The notes below the pieces were generated by a model, which saw only the letters and a program-made list of their open reading frames with translations, did no database searches and had not been told where the DNA came from. A stretch of 64,000 bases of DNA, taken from contig NZ_JANTHZ010000001.1 of the NCBI RefSeq assembly GCF_024752355.1, positions 186,001 through 250,000 on the forward strand, in the 5' to 3' direction. The first letter of the stretch is position 1; every line of letters starts with the position of its first letter. The position numbers and the translations under genes were made by a program. Of this stretch, positions 10,154 to 19,064 are shown one piece after another. Source of the DNA: Ancylobacter mangrovi (lineage in GTDB: Bacteria > Pseudomonadota > Alphaproteobacteria > Rhizobiales > Xanthobacteraceae).

Positions 10154-10273
10154 CGGTTTCCTCGCCTGGCTTTGCGGGCCGCTCAAACGCTGTGGCAGCC
10201 TAGCGTCAAATATGGCGAAAGCGGGAACCGGAGGGCGGGCGGAGCCGGGTCGGCCCCGGCCCTCCGTCCGCTG

Positions 10274-11536
10274 TCAGTGCATGTAGCGCTTGAAGACCAG
10301 CGACGCGTTGGTGCCGCCGAAGCCGAACGAATTCGACAGCGCGTAGTCGATCTTCCGCTCGCGCGGTGCGTGCGGCACCAGATCGAGCGGGGTCTCGACC
10401 GAAGGATTGTCGAGATTGATGGTCGGCGGCGCCACCTGGTCGCGAATCGCGAGCAGCGAGAAGATCGCCTCCACCGAGCCGGCCGCGCCGAGCAGATGGC
10501 CGATCGCCGACTTGGTCGAGGACATCGAGGCGTGGCCGACGGCATTGCCGAGCAGGCGCTGGACGGCGCCGAGCTCGATCTCGTCGGCCATGGTCGAGGT
10601 GCCGTGGGCGTTGATGTAGTCGACCTCGGAAGCCGAGATGCCCGCCCGCTTCAGCGCCGCGGTCATGCTGCGGAACGCCCCGTCGCCGTCCTCGGACGGC
10701 GCGGTGATGTGGTAGGCGTCGCCCGACATGCCGTAGCCGATGATCTCGCCATAGATCTTGGCGCCGCGCGCCAGCGCATGGTCGAGCGCCTCGACCACGA
10801 CGATGCCGGCGCCCTCGCCCATGACGAAGCCGTCGCGGTCCCTGTCATAGGGGCGCGAGGCCTTCTCGGGCGTGTCGTTGAAGCCTGTCGACAGCGCGCG
10901 ACAGGCGGCGAAGCCGGCCAGCGCCACCCGGTTGATCGGCGATTCGGTGCCGCCGGCAACCATCACATCCGCATCGCCGAAGGCGATCAGGCGTGCCGCG
11001 TCGCCGATGGCGTGAGCCCCGGTCGAGCAGGCGGTGACGACGGCGTGATTCGGTCCCTTCAGGCCATGCTCGATCGAGACATAGCCGCCGGCGAGGTTGA
11101 TCAGCCGGCCGGGAATGAAGAACGGGGAGACGCGCCGCGGGCCACGATCCCTCAGCAGCAGCGCGGTCTCGGCGATGCCTTGCAGGCCGCCGATGCCCGA
11201 GCCGATGAGAACACCGGTGGCGCACTGGTCCTCATAGGAGGCCGGATGCCAGTCGGCATCGTCCAGCGCCTGCCGCGAGGCGGCCATGGCGTAGATGATG
11301 AATTCGTCGACCTTGCGCTGCTCCTTCGGCTCCATCCACTGGTCGGGATCGAAGGTGCCGTCGGTGCCGTCACCGCGCGGGATCTGGCAGGCGATCTTGG
11401 CCGGCAGATCGGAAACGTCAAAGTTCTCGACACGCCGTGCGCCGCTCTGGCCGGCGAGAAGCCGCTGCCAGGTGACGTCGACGCCGCAACCGAGCGGCGT
11501 CACCATGCCGAGGCCGGTAACGACCACACGCCTCAT
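10274..11536 (-). CDS. fabF: FabF, beta-ketoacyl-ACP synthase II
   Basis: 420 residues from MRRVVVTGLG; an in-frame start 7 codons upstream lacks a good ribosome site. It condenses malonyl-ACP with acyl-ACP in fatty acid elongation. The active-site cysteine is Cys170 in VTACSTGAHAIGDAARL. The two catalytic histidines are in NAHGTSTMADEIE and STKSAIGHLLGAAGSVE, and the GFGGTNASLVF glycine motif is at the C-terminus. acpP lies just upstream in transcription, with fabG and fabD beyond. Confidence 0.97.
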   Translation of the reverse strand: MRRVVVTGLGMVTPLGCGVDVTWQRLLAGQSGARRVENFDVSDLPAKIACQIPRGDGTDGTFDPDQWMEPKEQRKVDEFIIYAMAASRQALDDADWHPASYEDQCATGVLIGSGIGGLQGIAETALLLRDRGPRRVSPFFIPGRLINLAGGYVSIEHGLKGPNHAVVTACSTGAHAIGDAARLIAFGDADVMVAGGTESPINRVALAGFAACRALSTGFNDTPEKASRPYDRDRDGFVMGEGAGIVVVEALDHALARGAKIYGEIIGYGMSGDAYHITAPSEDGDGAFRSMTAALKRAGISASEVDYINAHGTSTMADEIELGAVQRLLGNAVGHASMSSTKSAIGHLLGAAGSVEAIFSLLAIRDQVAPPTINLDNPSVETPLDLVPHAPRERKIDYALSNSFGFGGTNASLVFKRYMH

Positions 11537-11608
11537 ACGATGTCTCCGGGAAAGCACATATCGAAAGGCGCCGCGGCAAACGAGTTGTCGCGGCGCACCG
11601 ACGCGCCC

Positions 11609-11845
11609 TCAGGCGGCGTTCTTTTCGAGGAACTTGATCGCGTCGCCGACCGTGAGAATGGTCTCGGCGGCGTCGTCGGGAATCTCGCAGTTGAAGGCCT
11701 CTTCGAAGGCCATGACCAGCTCGACGGTGTCGAGGCTGTCCGCGCCGAGATCGTCGATGAAGCTGGCGTTCTCCGTGACCTTCTCCGGCTCGACGCCGAG
11801 GTGTTCGGCCACAATCTTCTTCACGCGCTCGGCAATATCGCTCAT
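11609..11845 (-). CDS. acpP: AcpP, acyl carrier protein
   Basis: 78 residues, highly acidic. It carries acyl intermediates of fatty acid synthesis on a 4'-phosphopantetheine arm attached to Ser37 in the [14 protein letters not shown] motif. Length and composition are those of housekeeping AcpP. It lies between fabG and fabF. The 232 bp upstream of it gives room for its own promoter, in line with the very high expression usual for AcpP. Confidence 0.97.
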   Translation of the reverse strand: MSDIAERVKKIVAEHLGVEPEKVTENASFIDDLGADSLDTVELVMAFEEAFNCEIPDDAAETILTVGDAIKFLEKNAA

Positions 11846-11897
11846 CGGTTCACCCTCGTCCGTATCCGGAGGTTGCTACGTTGTACCATATGGGCCC

Positions 11898-11913
11898 CCG
11901 CGCCTAGGCGCGG
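11898..11913. repeat. Perfect 16-bp palindrome upstream of acpP
   Basis: CCGCGCCTAGGCGCGG reads the same on both strands. It lies in the fabG-acpP intergenic region about 55 bp upstream of acpP. It could be a regulator site or the base of a hairpin in the acpP leader. No T-tract follows on the minus strand. Confidence 0.35.
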
Positions 11914-12077
11914 TCTGGCGGCCTGTTTTCTGCCCCGATTACAGGAAGCGCCCGGGCCTTCCGCGGTGGTTCCGCGGCGCCCGCCCCTGTGAGCCGTGGC
12001 GGTCGTTAGCACACTTCATCCGGCAAAACCAGCGCCCCTCGCGAGCGCCCGGAAACACCGGATTCCATGGCTTTTTA

Positions 12078-12815
12078 TCAGATCATCGCCATACCGCCAT
12101 TCACGTGCAGTGTCTGCCCCGTGACGTAGGCGGCTTCGTTTGACGCGAGATACACGGCGGCGGAGGCGATGTCCTCGGGGCTGCCGAGCCGGGCAGCCGG
12201 CACGGAAGTGAGAATCGCCTCGCGCTGCTTGTCGTTCAGCACGTCGGTCATCGGCGTCGCGATGAAGCCCGGCGCGATGCAGTTCACGGTCACGCCGCGC
12301 GGCGCGACCTCGCGGGCAAGCGACTTCGACATGCCGATCATGCCGGCCTTGGCGGCGGCATAGTTGCCCTGCCCGGCATTGCCCATCACCCCCACCACCG
12401 ACGTGATGCCGATGATGCGGCCGGCGCGCCGGCGCATCATGTTGCGCGCCGCCGCCCGCATCAGCCGGAACCCGGCCGTCAGGTTGACGGCGATCACCTC
12501 GTCCCACGCCTCGTCGCTGATGCGCACGAACAGCGCGTCGCGGGTGATGCCGGCATTATTGACCAGAATGTCGAGCTCGCCCATGGCCTCCTCAACCTGG
12601 GGCACGAGCTGCTCGACCTGCCCGCTGTCGGCGAGATTGCAGGGCAGCACGTGCACCCGCTCGCCCAGCTCGCCCGCCAGCGTCTCCAGCACCTCGCGGC
12701 GGGTGCCGGAGATGGCGACCGTGGCGCCCTGTGCGTGCAGCGCCACCGCGATCGCCTTGCCGATGCCGCCGGTGGCTCCGGTGACGAGGGCGGTCTTGCC
12801 TGTCAGATCGAACAC
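12078..12815 (-). CDS. fabG: FabG, 3-oxoacyl-ACP reductase
   Basis: 245 residues with a GTG start at 12815 preceded by AGGAGAG; the longer frame runs into the fabD end and lacks homology-like sequence. This SDR enzyme reduces 3-ketoacyl-ACP with NADPH. Seen are the cofactor motif TGATGGIGKAIAV, NNAGITRD, the catalytic Ser in GITSVVGVMGN, and NYAAAKAGMIGM containing the Tyr/Lys pair. The C-terminal YVTGQTLHVNGGMAMI is the FabG signature. It follows fabD by 19 bp, so the two are probably cotranscribed. Confidence 0.97.
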   Translation of the reverse strand: MFDLTGKTALVTGATGGIGKAIAVALHAQGATVAISGTRREVLETLAGELGERVHVLPCNLADSGQVEQLVPQVEEAMGELDILVNNAGITRDALFVRISDEAWDEVIAVNLTAGFRLMRAAARNMMRRRAGRIIGITSVVGVMGNAGQGNYAAAKAGMIGMSKSLAREVAPRGVTVNCIAPGFIATPMTDVLNDKQREAILTSVPAARLGSPEDIASAAVYLASNEAAYVTGQTLHVNGGMAMI

Positions 12816-12834
12816 GGCTCTCTCCTGAATTCTC

Positions 12835-13785
12835 TCAACCCACGGCCTCGACGACCGCGAAGGACGCGACATCGGCCGGCCCGCCGACATTGACCGGGGC
12901 CACCTGGCGGGCGATGCGCTTGGTCAGGCCCGAGAGCACCTTGCCGGTGCCGACCTCGACCAGCCGGGTCACGCCCGCCTCGGCCATGAAGGCCACGGAT
13001 TCGCGCCAGCGCACCGTGCCGGTAACCTGCTTCACCAGCAGCGACTTGATCTCGGCCGGGTCGCTCACCGGGCGCGCCGTGACGTTGGCGACCAGCGGCA
13101 CCTTCGGGGCGCGCATCTCGACGCCCGCCAGTGCCTCGCGCATCGCCTCGGCGGCGGCGCCGATCAGGCTCGAATGGAACGGGGCGGAAACGGTGAGCGG
13201 AATCGCCCGCGCCGCGCCTTCGCGCTTGGCGATCACGCAGGCACGCTCCACGGCTGCCGCATCGCCCGACACCACCACCTGGCCCGGTGCGTTGTCGTTG
13301 GCGATGTCGCAGACCTGGCCCTCGGCCGCCTCGGCGGCGACCGCGCGGACCTGGTCGAAGTCGAGGCCGAGGATGGCCGCCATCGCGCCCGCCCCCACTG
13401 GGGTCGCCGTCTGCATCGCCGTGCCGCGCAGGCGCAGCAGGCGGGCGGTGTCGGCGATCGACAGGCTGCCGGCGGCCGCGAGGGCCGAATATTCGCCGAG
13501 CGAATGGCCGGCGACGAACGCCGCGTCGCGGGCGAGATCGAGGCCCGCCTCGCTCTCCAGCACGCGGATCGCGGCGAGCGACGCGGCCATCAGCGCCGGC
13601 TGCGTGTTCGCGGTCAGCGTCAGCGTCTCGATCGGGCCGTCCCACATGATGGCGGACAGCTTCTCTCCAAGGGCGTCGTCGACTTCGGTGAAAACCGCGC
13701 GCGCGACGGGGAAGGCATCGGCGAGCGCCTGGCCCATGCCGACAACCTGACTCCCCTGCCCCGGGAAAACGAAAGCATTGCTCAT
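12835..13785 (-). CDS. fabD: FabD, malonyl-CoA:ACP transacylase
   Basis: 316 residues from MSNAFVFPGQGSQ; an upstream in-frame start gives an implausible extension. It transfers malonyl from CoA to ACP for fatty acid synthesis. Seen are FPGQGSQ at residues 7-13, the nucleophile motif GHSLGEYSALAAAG (Ser95), the conserved histidine region SAPFHSSLI and VEVGTGKVLSGLTKRI near the end. No strong Shine-Dalgarno is visible. It is divergent from the diguanylate cyclase gene at 13922 and leads the fabD-fabG-acpP-fabF-mltG run. Confidence 0.96.
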   Translation of the reverse strand: MSNAFVFPGQGSQVVGMGQALADAFPVARAVFTEVDDALGEKLSAIMWDGPIETLTLTANTQPALMAASLAAIRVLESEAGLDLARDAAFVAGHSLGEYSALAAAGSLSIADTARLLRLRGTAMQTATPVGAGAMAAILGLDFDQVRAVAAEAAEGQVCDIANDNAPGQVVVSGDAAAVERACVIAKREGAARAIPLTVSAPFHSSLIGAAAEAMREALAGVEMRAPKVPLVANVTARPVSDPAEIKSLLVKQVTGTVRWRESVAFMAEAGVTRLVEVGTGKVLSGLTKRIARQVAPVNVGGPADVASFAVVEAVG

Positions 13786-13921
13786 GACGTAACGAAATCC
13801 ATTCGTTAAGAATTGGCGGCCGCAGGAACACCGCCGGGCGCCCCATGTCAAGCAGCAGCGGGCGAGGCGGTGCCCTGCCGTCAGGGTTCTCCACCCGATT
13901 GCCAGCAGGTTCCCTTAAGGC

Positions 13922-14758
13922 ATGCGCAGTCTCGTTCTCCTTGCCGGCCTGCTCGCTGCGATGCTCGCGATCGCCGCCATACGCCATCTCTACGCGCTGA
14001 CGCGGCTGGCCCGGCACAGCTGGCTGAAACAGGCCTGGACGCTGCTCATGGGCGTGCTCGTCTGCGCCGTCGTGGTCGCGCTCTACGCGCTCATGGCCCA
14101 GTTCAACGCGCAGACCGTGACCGAGGTCGAGGCGCTCGACGCCGCCGTCCATCTGCTGGGCGCGGCCTTCATCTACGCCATGGCGCGGCTGTCGCACGAC
14201 ATGGCGCACGACATCCTCCGCTCGGCGGCGCTCGAGACCGCGGCGCTGACCGACGCCCTCACCCAGCTCCCCAACCGGCGCCAGTTCGACACGGTGCTGG
14301 CGGAGCAGATCGGCATTTCGCGCCGGCGCCACCAGCCGCTCGCCCTGATGTCGCTCGACATCGATCACTTCAAGCGGGTGAACGATTCCTACGGTCACCT
14401 GCGCGGCGACGAGGTGCTGGAGCGTATCGGCGAGGTGCTGCTCACCCGCAAGCGCGCCTCCGACACCGCGTTCCGCGTCGGCGGCGAGGAATTCGCCGTG
14501 CTGGCGCCGCGCACGACGATGGAGGAGGCGCACGCCCTCGCCGAGCGGCTGCGGATGGCGGTGGAGACCTCGGTGGTCGAATCCAACGGGCACGCGATCG
14601 CCATCACCATCAGCGTCGGCGTGACGGTGCTGCGCTCCGACGACGACGTGCCGAGCCTGCTCGACCGCGCGGACGCCGCGCTTTATGAAGCCAAGCGGGC
14701 CGGGCGCAACCGCGTCTGCATCGCCCCGTGCGACGCGACGACGACACTCACGGCTTGA
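13922..14758 (+). CDS. Membrane-anchored GGDEF diguanylate cyclase
   Basis: 278 residues. Two or three N-terminal hydrophobic segments ([37 protein letters not shown]) are followed by a GGDEF domain from about residue 110 ([36 protein letters not shown]). The active site is GGEEF and an inhibitory I-site RASD lies five residues upstream, so the enzyme should make cyclic di-GMP and show product inhibition. No known sensory domain is visible. It is monocistronic between fabD (divergent) and the rpsF operon. Confidence 0.92.
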   Translation: MRSLVLLAGLLAAMLAIAAIRHLYALTRLARHSWLKQAWTLLMGVLVCAVVVALYALMAQFNAQTVTEVEALDAAVHLLGAAFIYAMARLSHDMAHDILRSAALETAALTDALTQLPNRRQFDTVLAEQIGISRRRHQPLALMSLDIDHFKRVNDSYGHLRGDEVLERIGEVLLTRKRASDTAFRVGGEEFAVLAPRTTMEEAHALAERLRMAVETSVVESNGHAIAITISVGVTVLRSDDDVPSLLDRADAALYEAKRAGRNRVCIAPCDATTTLTA

Positions 14759-14782
14759 TTTTGCAGCGATTGCGCGTATAAG
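14755..14782 (+). promoter_or_regulatory. Putative sigma70-type promoter for rpsF operon
   Basis: TTGATT (14755-14760), a 16-bp spacer and TATAAG (14777-14782). It overlaps the end of the upstream cyclase gene and would give a leader of about 180 nt before rpsF. Called by eye only. Confidence 0.5.
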
Positions 14783-14969
14783 CGCGCGCACTGTTGGTCC
14801 CGGCCGGGGGCTGAACGGACGGTCGTGCCTTGTGCGCGGCAGGAAGCAGGTGCTTCCGACGTCCCGTGTCCCCGCCTTCGAGAAGTTTCGAGCCTTTCCG
14901 GGGCTCGAAGGGCTCGGCGTCGGGACGACGGCCGCAATAGTGCGGACAATCTTAGGAAAGGCACGAGAC
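14783..14969 (+). promoter_or_regulatory. Structured rpsF leader, candidate S6:S18 autoregulatory RNA
   Basis: Nested inverted repeats lie between the promoter and the S6 start. GGAAGC/GCTTCC pairs at 14842-14857. An outer stem joins 14856-14866 with 14921-14931 (10 of 11 pairs). Inside it, TTCGAGCC (14887-14894) pairs perfectly with GGCTCGAA (14902-14909), while CCTTCGAG (14875-14882) can instead pair with CTCGAAGG (14904-14911), so two pairings are mutually exclusive. Leaders bound by the S6:S18 pair are known in many bacteria; whether this one matches that motif needs a covariance search. Confidence 0.5.
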
Positions 14970-15446
14970 ATGGCTCTCTACGAGCATGTGTTCCTCGCGC
15001 GCCAGGACGTGACGGCGCAGCAGGTCGAGGAACTCACCACCCGGTTCAAGGGTGTCATCGAGGCGAATGGCGGTTCGGTCCAGAAGAACGAATACTGGGG
15101 CGTGAAGACGCTTACCTACCGCATTCGCAAGAACCGCAAGGCTCACTTCTCGCTGCTCAACATCGACGCGCCGGCCGCCGCCGTCGCCGAGATGGAGCGC
15201 CAGATGCGGATCGACGAGGACGTGCTGCGCTTCCTCACCATCCGCGTCGAGTCGCTCGAGGACGGCCCGTCCGTCATGCTGCAGAAGCGTGACCGCGACG
15301 ACCGTGGCGATCGCGGCTTCGGCGGCGGGCGCGGCTTCGGCGGCGACCGTGGTGATCGCGGCGACCGTGGGGATCGTGGCGATCGCGGGGATCGTGGCCC
15401 GCGCCGCGACCGTGAAGAGACCTCTGCCAACGTGGAGACTGAGTGA
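14970..15446 (+). CDS. rpsF: Ribosomal protein S6 with Asp-Arg-Gly repeat tail
   Basis: 158 residues, start chosen at [13 protein letters not shown] with AGGAAAG upstream; an in-frame extension into the cyclase gene was rejected. S6 binds the central domain of 16S rRNA together with S18. The core spans residues 1-100 ([42 protein letters not shown]). After it comes an unusual tail of glycine-rich and tandem GDR units ending in [14 protein letters not shown]. The stop TGA overlaps the rpsR ATG. Confidence 0.97.
   Translation: MALYEHVFLARQDVTAQQVEELTTRFKGVIEANGGSVQKNEYWGVKTLTYRIRKNRKAHFSLLNIDAPAAAVAEMERQMRIDEDVLRFLTIRVESLEDGPSVMLQKRDRDDRGDRGFGGGRGFGGDRGDRGDRGDRGDRGDRGPRRDREETSANVETE
15296..15410 (+). 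repeat. Low-complexity GDR/GFGG-coding repeat in rpsF
   Basis: Tandem imperfect 9-bp units of the type GGC-GAT/GAC-CGT/CGC encode six consecutive Gly-Asp-Arg units after two GRGFGG-like units. It is within the coding frame of S6 and gives a charged, disordered tail. Third-base variation between units shows that they are not freshly duplicated. Confidence 0.85.
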
Positions 15447-15712
15447 TGGCTTTCGGTGGCACCGGCGGCTCGGCCGCTTCCTCGGGCGCGCGTCGCCCCT
15501 TCTTCCGCCGTCGCAAGACCTGCCCGTTCTCCGGCGCCAATGCGCCGAAGATCGACTACAAGGACGTGCGGCTGCTGCAGCGCTACATTTCCGAGCGCGG
15601 CAAGATCGTTCCCTCGCGCATCACGGCCGTCTCGGCCAAGAAGCAGCGCGAGCTGGCTCAGGCGATCAAGCGCGCGCGCTTCCTCGGCCTGCTGCCCTTC
15701 GTGATCCGCTGA
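15446..15712 (+). CDS. rpsR: Ribosomal protein S18
   Basis: 88 residues from the ATG overlapping the rpsF stop. S18 pairs with S6 on the 30S platform. [15 protein letters not shown] at the N-terminus and [25 protein letters not shown] followed by [21 protein letters not shown] are typical. Tight coupling with rpsF ensures balanced S6:S18 synthesis. Confidence 0.98.
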   Translation: MAFGGTGGSAASSGARRPFFRRRKTCPFSGANAPKIDYKDVRLLQRYISERGKIVPSRITAVSAKKQRELAQAIKRARFLGLLPFVIR

Positions 15713-15726
15713 TCGCGTGACGCCTT

Positions 15727-15750
15727 CGTCCCCGGCCCGTGCCGGGGACG
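15727..15750 (+). terminator. Strong hairpin after rpsR
   Basis: CGTCCCCGGC (15727-15736), loop CCGT, GCCGGGGACG (15741-15750): a perfect 10-bp stem. It is followed by a pyrimidine stretch, not a U-run, so it may be a processing or attenuation site in the rpsF-rpsR-DUF2232-rplI operon. A second stem (GCGGGA/TCCCGC) follows near 15780-15800. Confidence 0.45.
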
Positions 15751-15857
15751 CCTCTGCCTTGACGTGACGGCCGACAGGCCCGCGGGAATGGTCCCGCCGG
15801 CCTCTGCTGGGGTGGACCCGATCCATCCCTAACCGCTCGGAGCGGGACAGCTCGTCG

Positions 15858-16814
15858 ATGATGATGACCTGGCTCATAGCCCTCGGCGCCGGTGCGGCGT
15901 CCGCCCTCCTGGTCGCGACGGTGGCGACCGGCAGCGCCCTGGCTGTGCCGCTCTTCTACCTTGCTCCCCTGCCCGTCCTCATCGTCGGGCTCGGCTGGTC
16001 GCAGCTCGCCGCGCTGGTGGCCGCCTCGGCGGCGGCGGTCGCGATCGGCCTGTTCTTCGGCCTCGAGCTGCTGCTCGCCTATGTCGCCGGCGTCGGCCTG
16101 CCGGCCTATGTGCTGGCCTATCTCGCGCTGATGGCGAAGCAGGAGACGCCGGACGGGCCGCTCGAATGGTTTCCCATCGGGCGCGTCGTGCTGGCCTCGG
16201 CCGTGCTCGGCTGCATCGCCGTCGCCGCGCTGATCCCGCTGGTGGCCGGCGACGTCGAGGGCTACCAGGCGGCGCTTCGCACGCTGTTCGAGTCGATGCT
16301 GCAGCAGCCGGCGGACGGCCCCAGCCCCGACGCGGAGCGGCTGATCGACCTGCTGGTCACGGTGATGCCGCCGGCAGCGGCGGTGGTAACCATGATGACG
16401 CAGCTCGCCAATCTCTGGCTGGCGGCCCATGCGGCGCGGGTCTCGGGGCGTCTGATGCGCCCGTGGCCGGACCTCGCGGCCATACAGGTGCCGCTCGCCA
16501 CCGTGGTGCTGCTGCTGGGCGCCTTTGTCGCCGCGGCGGTGTCGTCCGGCTTCGTCGGCCTGCTCGCCGAGCTGCTGGGCGCCACGCTCATCATGGCCTT
16601 CGCGCTGATCGGCCTCGCCGTCATCCACTGGATCACGCGCGGGGCGGCGGGGCGCTCGCTGGTCATCGCCACGGTCTGGATCGCGGCGCTCGCGCTCGGC
16701 TGGCCGTTCGGCGTGCTGGCGCTGCTCGGCATCGCCGAGACCCTCTTCGGCCTGCGCGGCCGCTTCCGTCGCCGGAACGGCACGGGCGGGCCGCCGGCCG
16801 CGAACGACAGCTAA
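15858..16814 (+). CDS. DUF2232 (YybS-like) membrane protein
   Basis: 318 residues, almost entirely hydrophobic: about seven to eight membrane segments ([78 protein letters not shown] and others). Placement between rpsR and rplI matches the DUF2232 gene found in this operon in many Alphaproteobacteria. Biochemical function is unknown; membrane transport or a scaffold are possible. A start at the second or third Met cannot be excluded (MMM). Confidence 0.85.
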   Translation: MMMTWLIALGAGAASALLVATVATGSALAVPLFYLAPLPVLIVGLGWSQLAALVAASAAAVAIGLFFGLELLLAYVAGVGLPAYVLAYLALMAKQETPDGPLEWFPIGRVVLASAVLGCIAVAALIPLVAGDVEGYQAALRTLFESMLQQPADGPSPDAERLIDLLVTVMPPAAAVVTMMTQLANLWLAAHAARVSGRLMRPWPDLAAIQVPLATVVLLLGAFVAAAVSSGFVGLLAELLGATLIMAFALIGLAVIHWITRGAAGRSLVIATVWIAALALGWPFGVLALLGIAETLFGLRGRFRRRNGTGGPPAANDS

Positions 16815-16851
16815 CACAATCGAAGATCGAACGACTGAACGGAGAACTGCA

Positions 16852-17445
16852 ATGGAAGTGATTCTGCTTGAGCGCGTGGCCAAGCTTGGCCAGATGGGTG
16901 AAGTGGTCCGCGTGCGCGACGGCTATGCCCGCAATTTCCTGCTGCCGGCCGGCAAGGCGCTGCGCGCCACCAAGGAAAACAAGACCCGCTTCGAATCGAT
17001 GAAGTCTCAGCTCGAGGCCCGCAACCTCGAGCTCAAGAACGAGGCGTCGAAGGTCGGCGAGAAGCTGGGCGGGCTCGAGGTGGTGCTGGTGCGCCAGGCC
17101 GGCGAGACCGGGCAGCTCTACGGCTCGGTGTCGACCCGCGACATCGCCGAGGCGCTGACCGCTGCCGGCTTCACCGTCGCCCGTAATCAGGTGATGCTCA
17201 ACCACCCGATCAAGACGATCGGCCTGCACGAGATCCCGGTGACGCTGCATCCGGAAGTCGAGGTCGCGGTTCGCGCCAATGTCGCGCGCAGCGCCGAGGA
17301 GGCCGAGCGTCAGTCGCGCGGCGAAGACTTGACCCTCAACCGCGACGACTACGACGACGAGGAGGAAGCCTTCGAGGAAGCTCCCGCCGCCGAATCCGAG
17401 GGCGAGGCGGAAGTCGAAGCCGAGGCCGATTCCGAACAGGCCTGA
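16852..17445 (+). CDS. rplI: Ribosomal protein L9
   Basis: 197 residues. The N-terminal domain [32 protein letters not shown] is diagnostic of L9, and a long helix ([19 protein letters not shown]) joins it to the C-terminal rRNA-binding domain ([16 protein letters not shown]). L9 sits at the base of the L1 stalk. A very acidic tail ([12 protein letters not shown]...) extends about 45 residues beyond the usual end, as often seen in Hyphomicrobiales. GGAGAAC lies upstream, and a clear terminator follows. Confidence 0.98.
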   Translation: MEVILLERVAKLGQMGEVVRVRDGYARNFLLPAGKALRATKENKTRFESMKSQLEARNLELKNEASKVGEKLGGLEVVLVRQAGETGQLYGSVSTRDIAEALTAAGFTVARNQVMLNHPIKTIGLHEIPVTLHPEVEVAVRANVARSAEEAERQSRGEDLTLNRDDYDDEEEAFEEAPAAESEGEAEVEAEADSEQA

Positions 17446-17478
17446 GCGTATTACCTTAGGTAATAGGCCAAACTGCGT

Positions 17479-17507
17479 AGCCCGGCTGTCCGCAGCCGGG
17501 CTTTTTG
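17479..17507 (+). terminator. Intrinsic terminator after rplI
   Basis: AGCCCGGCT (17479-17487), 6-base loop, AGCCGGGCT (17494-17502), then TTTTT. Perfect 9-bp G+C-rich stem with U-tract, ending the ribosomal operon. Confidence 0.93.
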
Positions 17508-17551
17508 TCGTGCGATTACAACGTCCACCATGTTGCGAGGCAGTTCATGTT

Positions 17552-17573
17552 GTGATGCAATCCTTTGCATCAC
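17552..17573. promoter_or_regulatory. Perfect inverted repeat upstream of cfa, candidate operator
   Basis: GTGATGCAA (17552-17560), spacer TCCT, TTGCATCAC (17565-17573): perfect 9+4+9 dyad about 70 bp before the cfa start in an A+T-richer stretch. The lack of a U-tract and its location between the rplI terminator and cfa argue for an operator. Confidence 0.55.
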
Positions 17574-17643
17574 TTGAGACATGCCCTGGCTTTGGGCAGG
17601 CGGTTCTCCCGAACCAGAACCGCCGGTACCTTGGAGGCGGCCG

Positions 17644-18903
17644 ATGGAGCGCTTGCTGCAGCGCGTTCTCTCGCGCATTGTGCGTCGTGGATCCCTCATC
17701 ATCACATTTGCATCCGGTCAGGCACTGACCTTCGGCGACGGGACAGGCACCCCGCTCGCGGTGCGATTTACAACGAAGGAATGGCAACGACGCCTTGCGC
17801 TCGATCCCGAGATGGAGCTTGGCGAGGCCTATATGGAAGGCGGGCTGGTCGTCGAACAGGGCGACATTGCCGAACTGCTCGCCCTGCTGATGTCGCAAGT
17901 CGGCTATCAAGTGCCGAGCATCGCGGCCAAGTCGCTGATGAAGCTGCGCTTCATGGGCCGGCGCCTGGCGCAGTTCAATCCGCGTGAGCGGGCCCAGCGC
18001 AACGTCGCCCACCATTACGATCTCGACGGCCGGCTCTATTCCCTCTTCCTCGACGCCGACCGGCAATATTCCTGCGCCTATTTCGAGCATGAGGGCCAGT
18101 CGCTCGACGACGCCCAGCTCGCCAAGAAGCGGCACATCGCGGCCAAGCTGCTGTTCGACCGGCCGGAACTCGACGTACTCGACATCGGCTGCGGCTGGGG
18201 CGGCATGGGCCTCTACCTCGCCGACAATGCCGGCGCCAACGTCACCGGCGTCACGCTCTCGCAGGAGCAGCACGGCATCGCCAGCGCCCGCGCGCAGGAG
18301 CGCGGCCTGTCCGAGCGTGCCCGATTCCTGCTGCAGGACTACCGCGACACGCCGGGCCCGTTCGACCGCATCGTCTCGGTCGGCATGTTCGAGCATGTCG
18401 GCATCGGCCATTACGACGAGTATTTCACCAGGGTCGCCGAGCTTCTGAAGGACGACGGCGTGGCGCTGATCCATTCAATCGGCCGCTCCGAGGGGCCGGG
18501 GATCACCAATCCGTGGATCGCCAAGTACATCTTCCCGGGCGGCTACATCCCTGCCCTGTCGGAGGTGCTGCCGGCGATCGAGCGCGCCGGGCTGCTGGTG
18601 ACCGACATCGAGATCCTGCGCCTGCACTATGCCGAGACGCTGAAGGCGTGGCGCGAGCGCTTCCTCGCCCATGAGGAGGAGATCGAGCGCCTGTACGACG
18701 CGCGCTTCGTGCGGATGTTCGAGTTCTATCTCGCCTCCTCGGAAATGGCGTTCCGCCACCAGGGGATGATGATCTTCCAGGTGCAGCTCGCCAAGCGCGA
18801 GGGCGTGGTGCCGCTGACGCGCACCTATATTCCCGAGGCCGAGGCGACGCTGCGCAAGATGGAGAATCGCAACCGCATCGGGCTGCGGCTGGCGGGCGAG
18901 TAG
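17644..18903 (+). CDS. cfa: Cyclopropane-fatty-acyl-phospholipid synthase family protein
   Basis: 419 residues from the ATG at 17644 with GGAGG six bases upstream; an upstream in-frame ATG at 17581 was rejected for that reason. The enzyme transfers a methylene from SAM to double bonds of membrane phospholipids. The SAM-binding motif LDIGCGWGGMGLYLA is near residue 180. NVAHHYDLDGRLYSLFLD, QYSCAYFEH and VSVGMFEHVGIGHYDEYF are family signatures. Related SAM methyltransferases exist, so the exact lipid product is inferred. An isolated transcription unit with its own terminator. Confidence 0.93.
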   Translation: MERLLQRVLSRIVRRGSLIITFASGQALTFGDGTGTPLAVRFTTKEWQRRLALDPEMELGEAYMEGGLVVEQGDIAELLALLMSQVGYQVPSIAAKSLMKLRFMGRRLAQFNPRERAQRNVAHHYDLDGRLYSLFLDADRQYSCAYFEHEGQSLDDAQLAKKRHIAAKLLFDRPELDVLDIGCGWGGMGLYLADNAGANVTGVTLSQEQHGIASARAQERGLSERARFLLQDYRDTPGPFDRIVSVGMFEHVGIGHYDEYFTRVAELLKDDGVALIHSIGRSEGPGITNPWIAKYIFPGGYIPALSEVLPAIERAGLLVTDIEILRLHYAETLKAWRERFLAHEEEIERLYDARFVRMFEFYLASSEMAFRHQGMMIFQVQLAKREGVVPLTRTYIPEAEATLRKMENRNRIGLRLAGE

Positions 18904-18929
18904 CGGGCGCGCCGGACGAGCCTGACGCG

Positions 18930-18959
18930 GCGGAATCGCGTCAAGCGCGATTCCGCTTT
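18930..18959 (+). terminator. Terminator after cfa
   Basis: GCGGAATCGCG (18930-18940), loop TCAAG, CGCGATTCCGC (18946-18956), then TTTC. Perfect 11-bp stem with a short U-run. Confidence 0.8.
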
Positions 18960-19064
18960 CCACAGGCCCTCCACAGGACAAAATGGGGCGCTCGTGATTC
19001 GCCGCGGACTCGGTCGCCGTGGTGGCGTTAGCTGTTCGCCGACACCAGCGCACCCGGATTGCTC

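Noticed and set aside
11950-11980. Terminator between fabG and acpP
   Set aside because: G+C-rich repeats such as CCGCGG pairs exist, but there is no U-tract and no unambiguous stem oriented for fabG.
7790-11992. A 1400-codon open frame on the plus strand opposite gmk-yicC-mltG-fabF-acpP
   Set aside because: It is a G+C-driven antisense frame; the minus strand has six recognisable genes with family motifs and the plus-strand product is low complexity.
15296-15410. Possible CRISPR-like or minisatellite repeat
   Set aside because: Units are 9 bp, in frame and without spacers; they encode the S6 tail.
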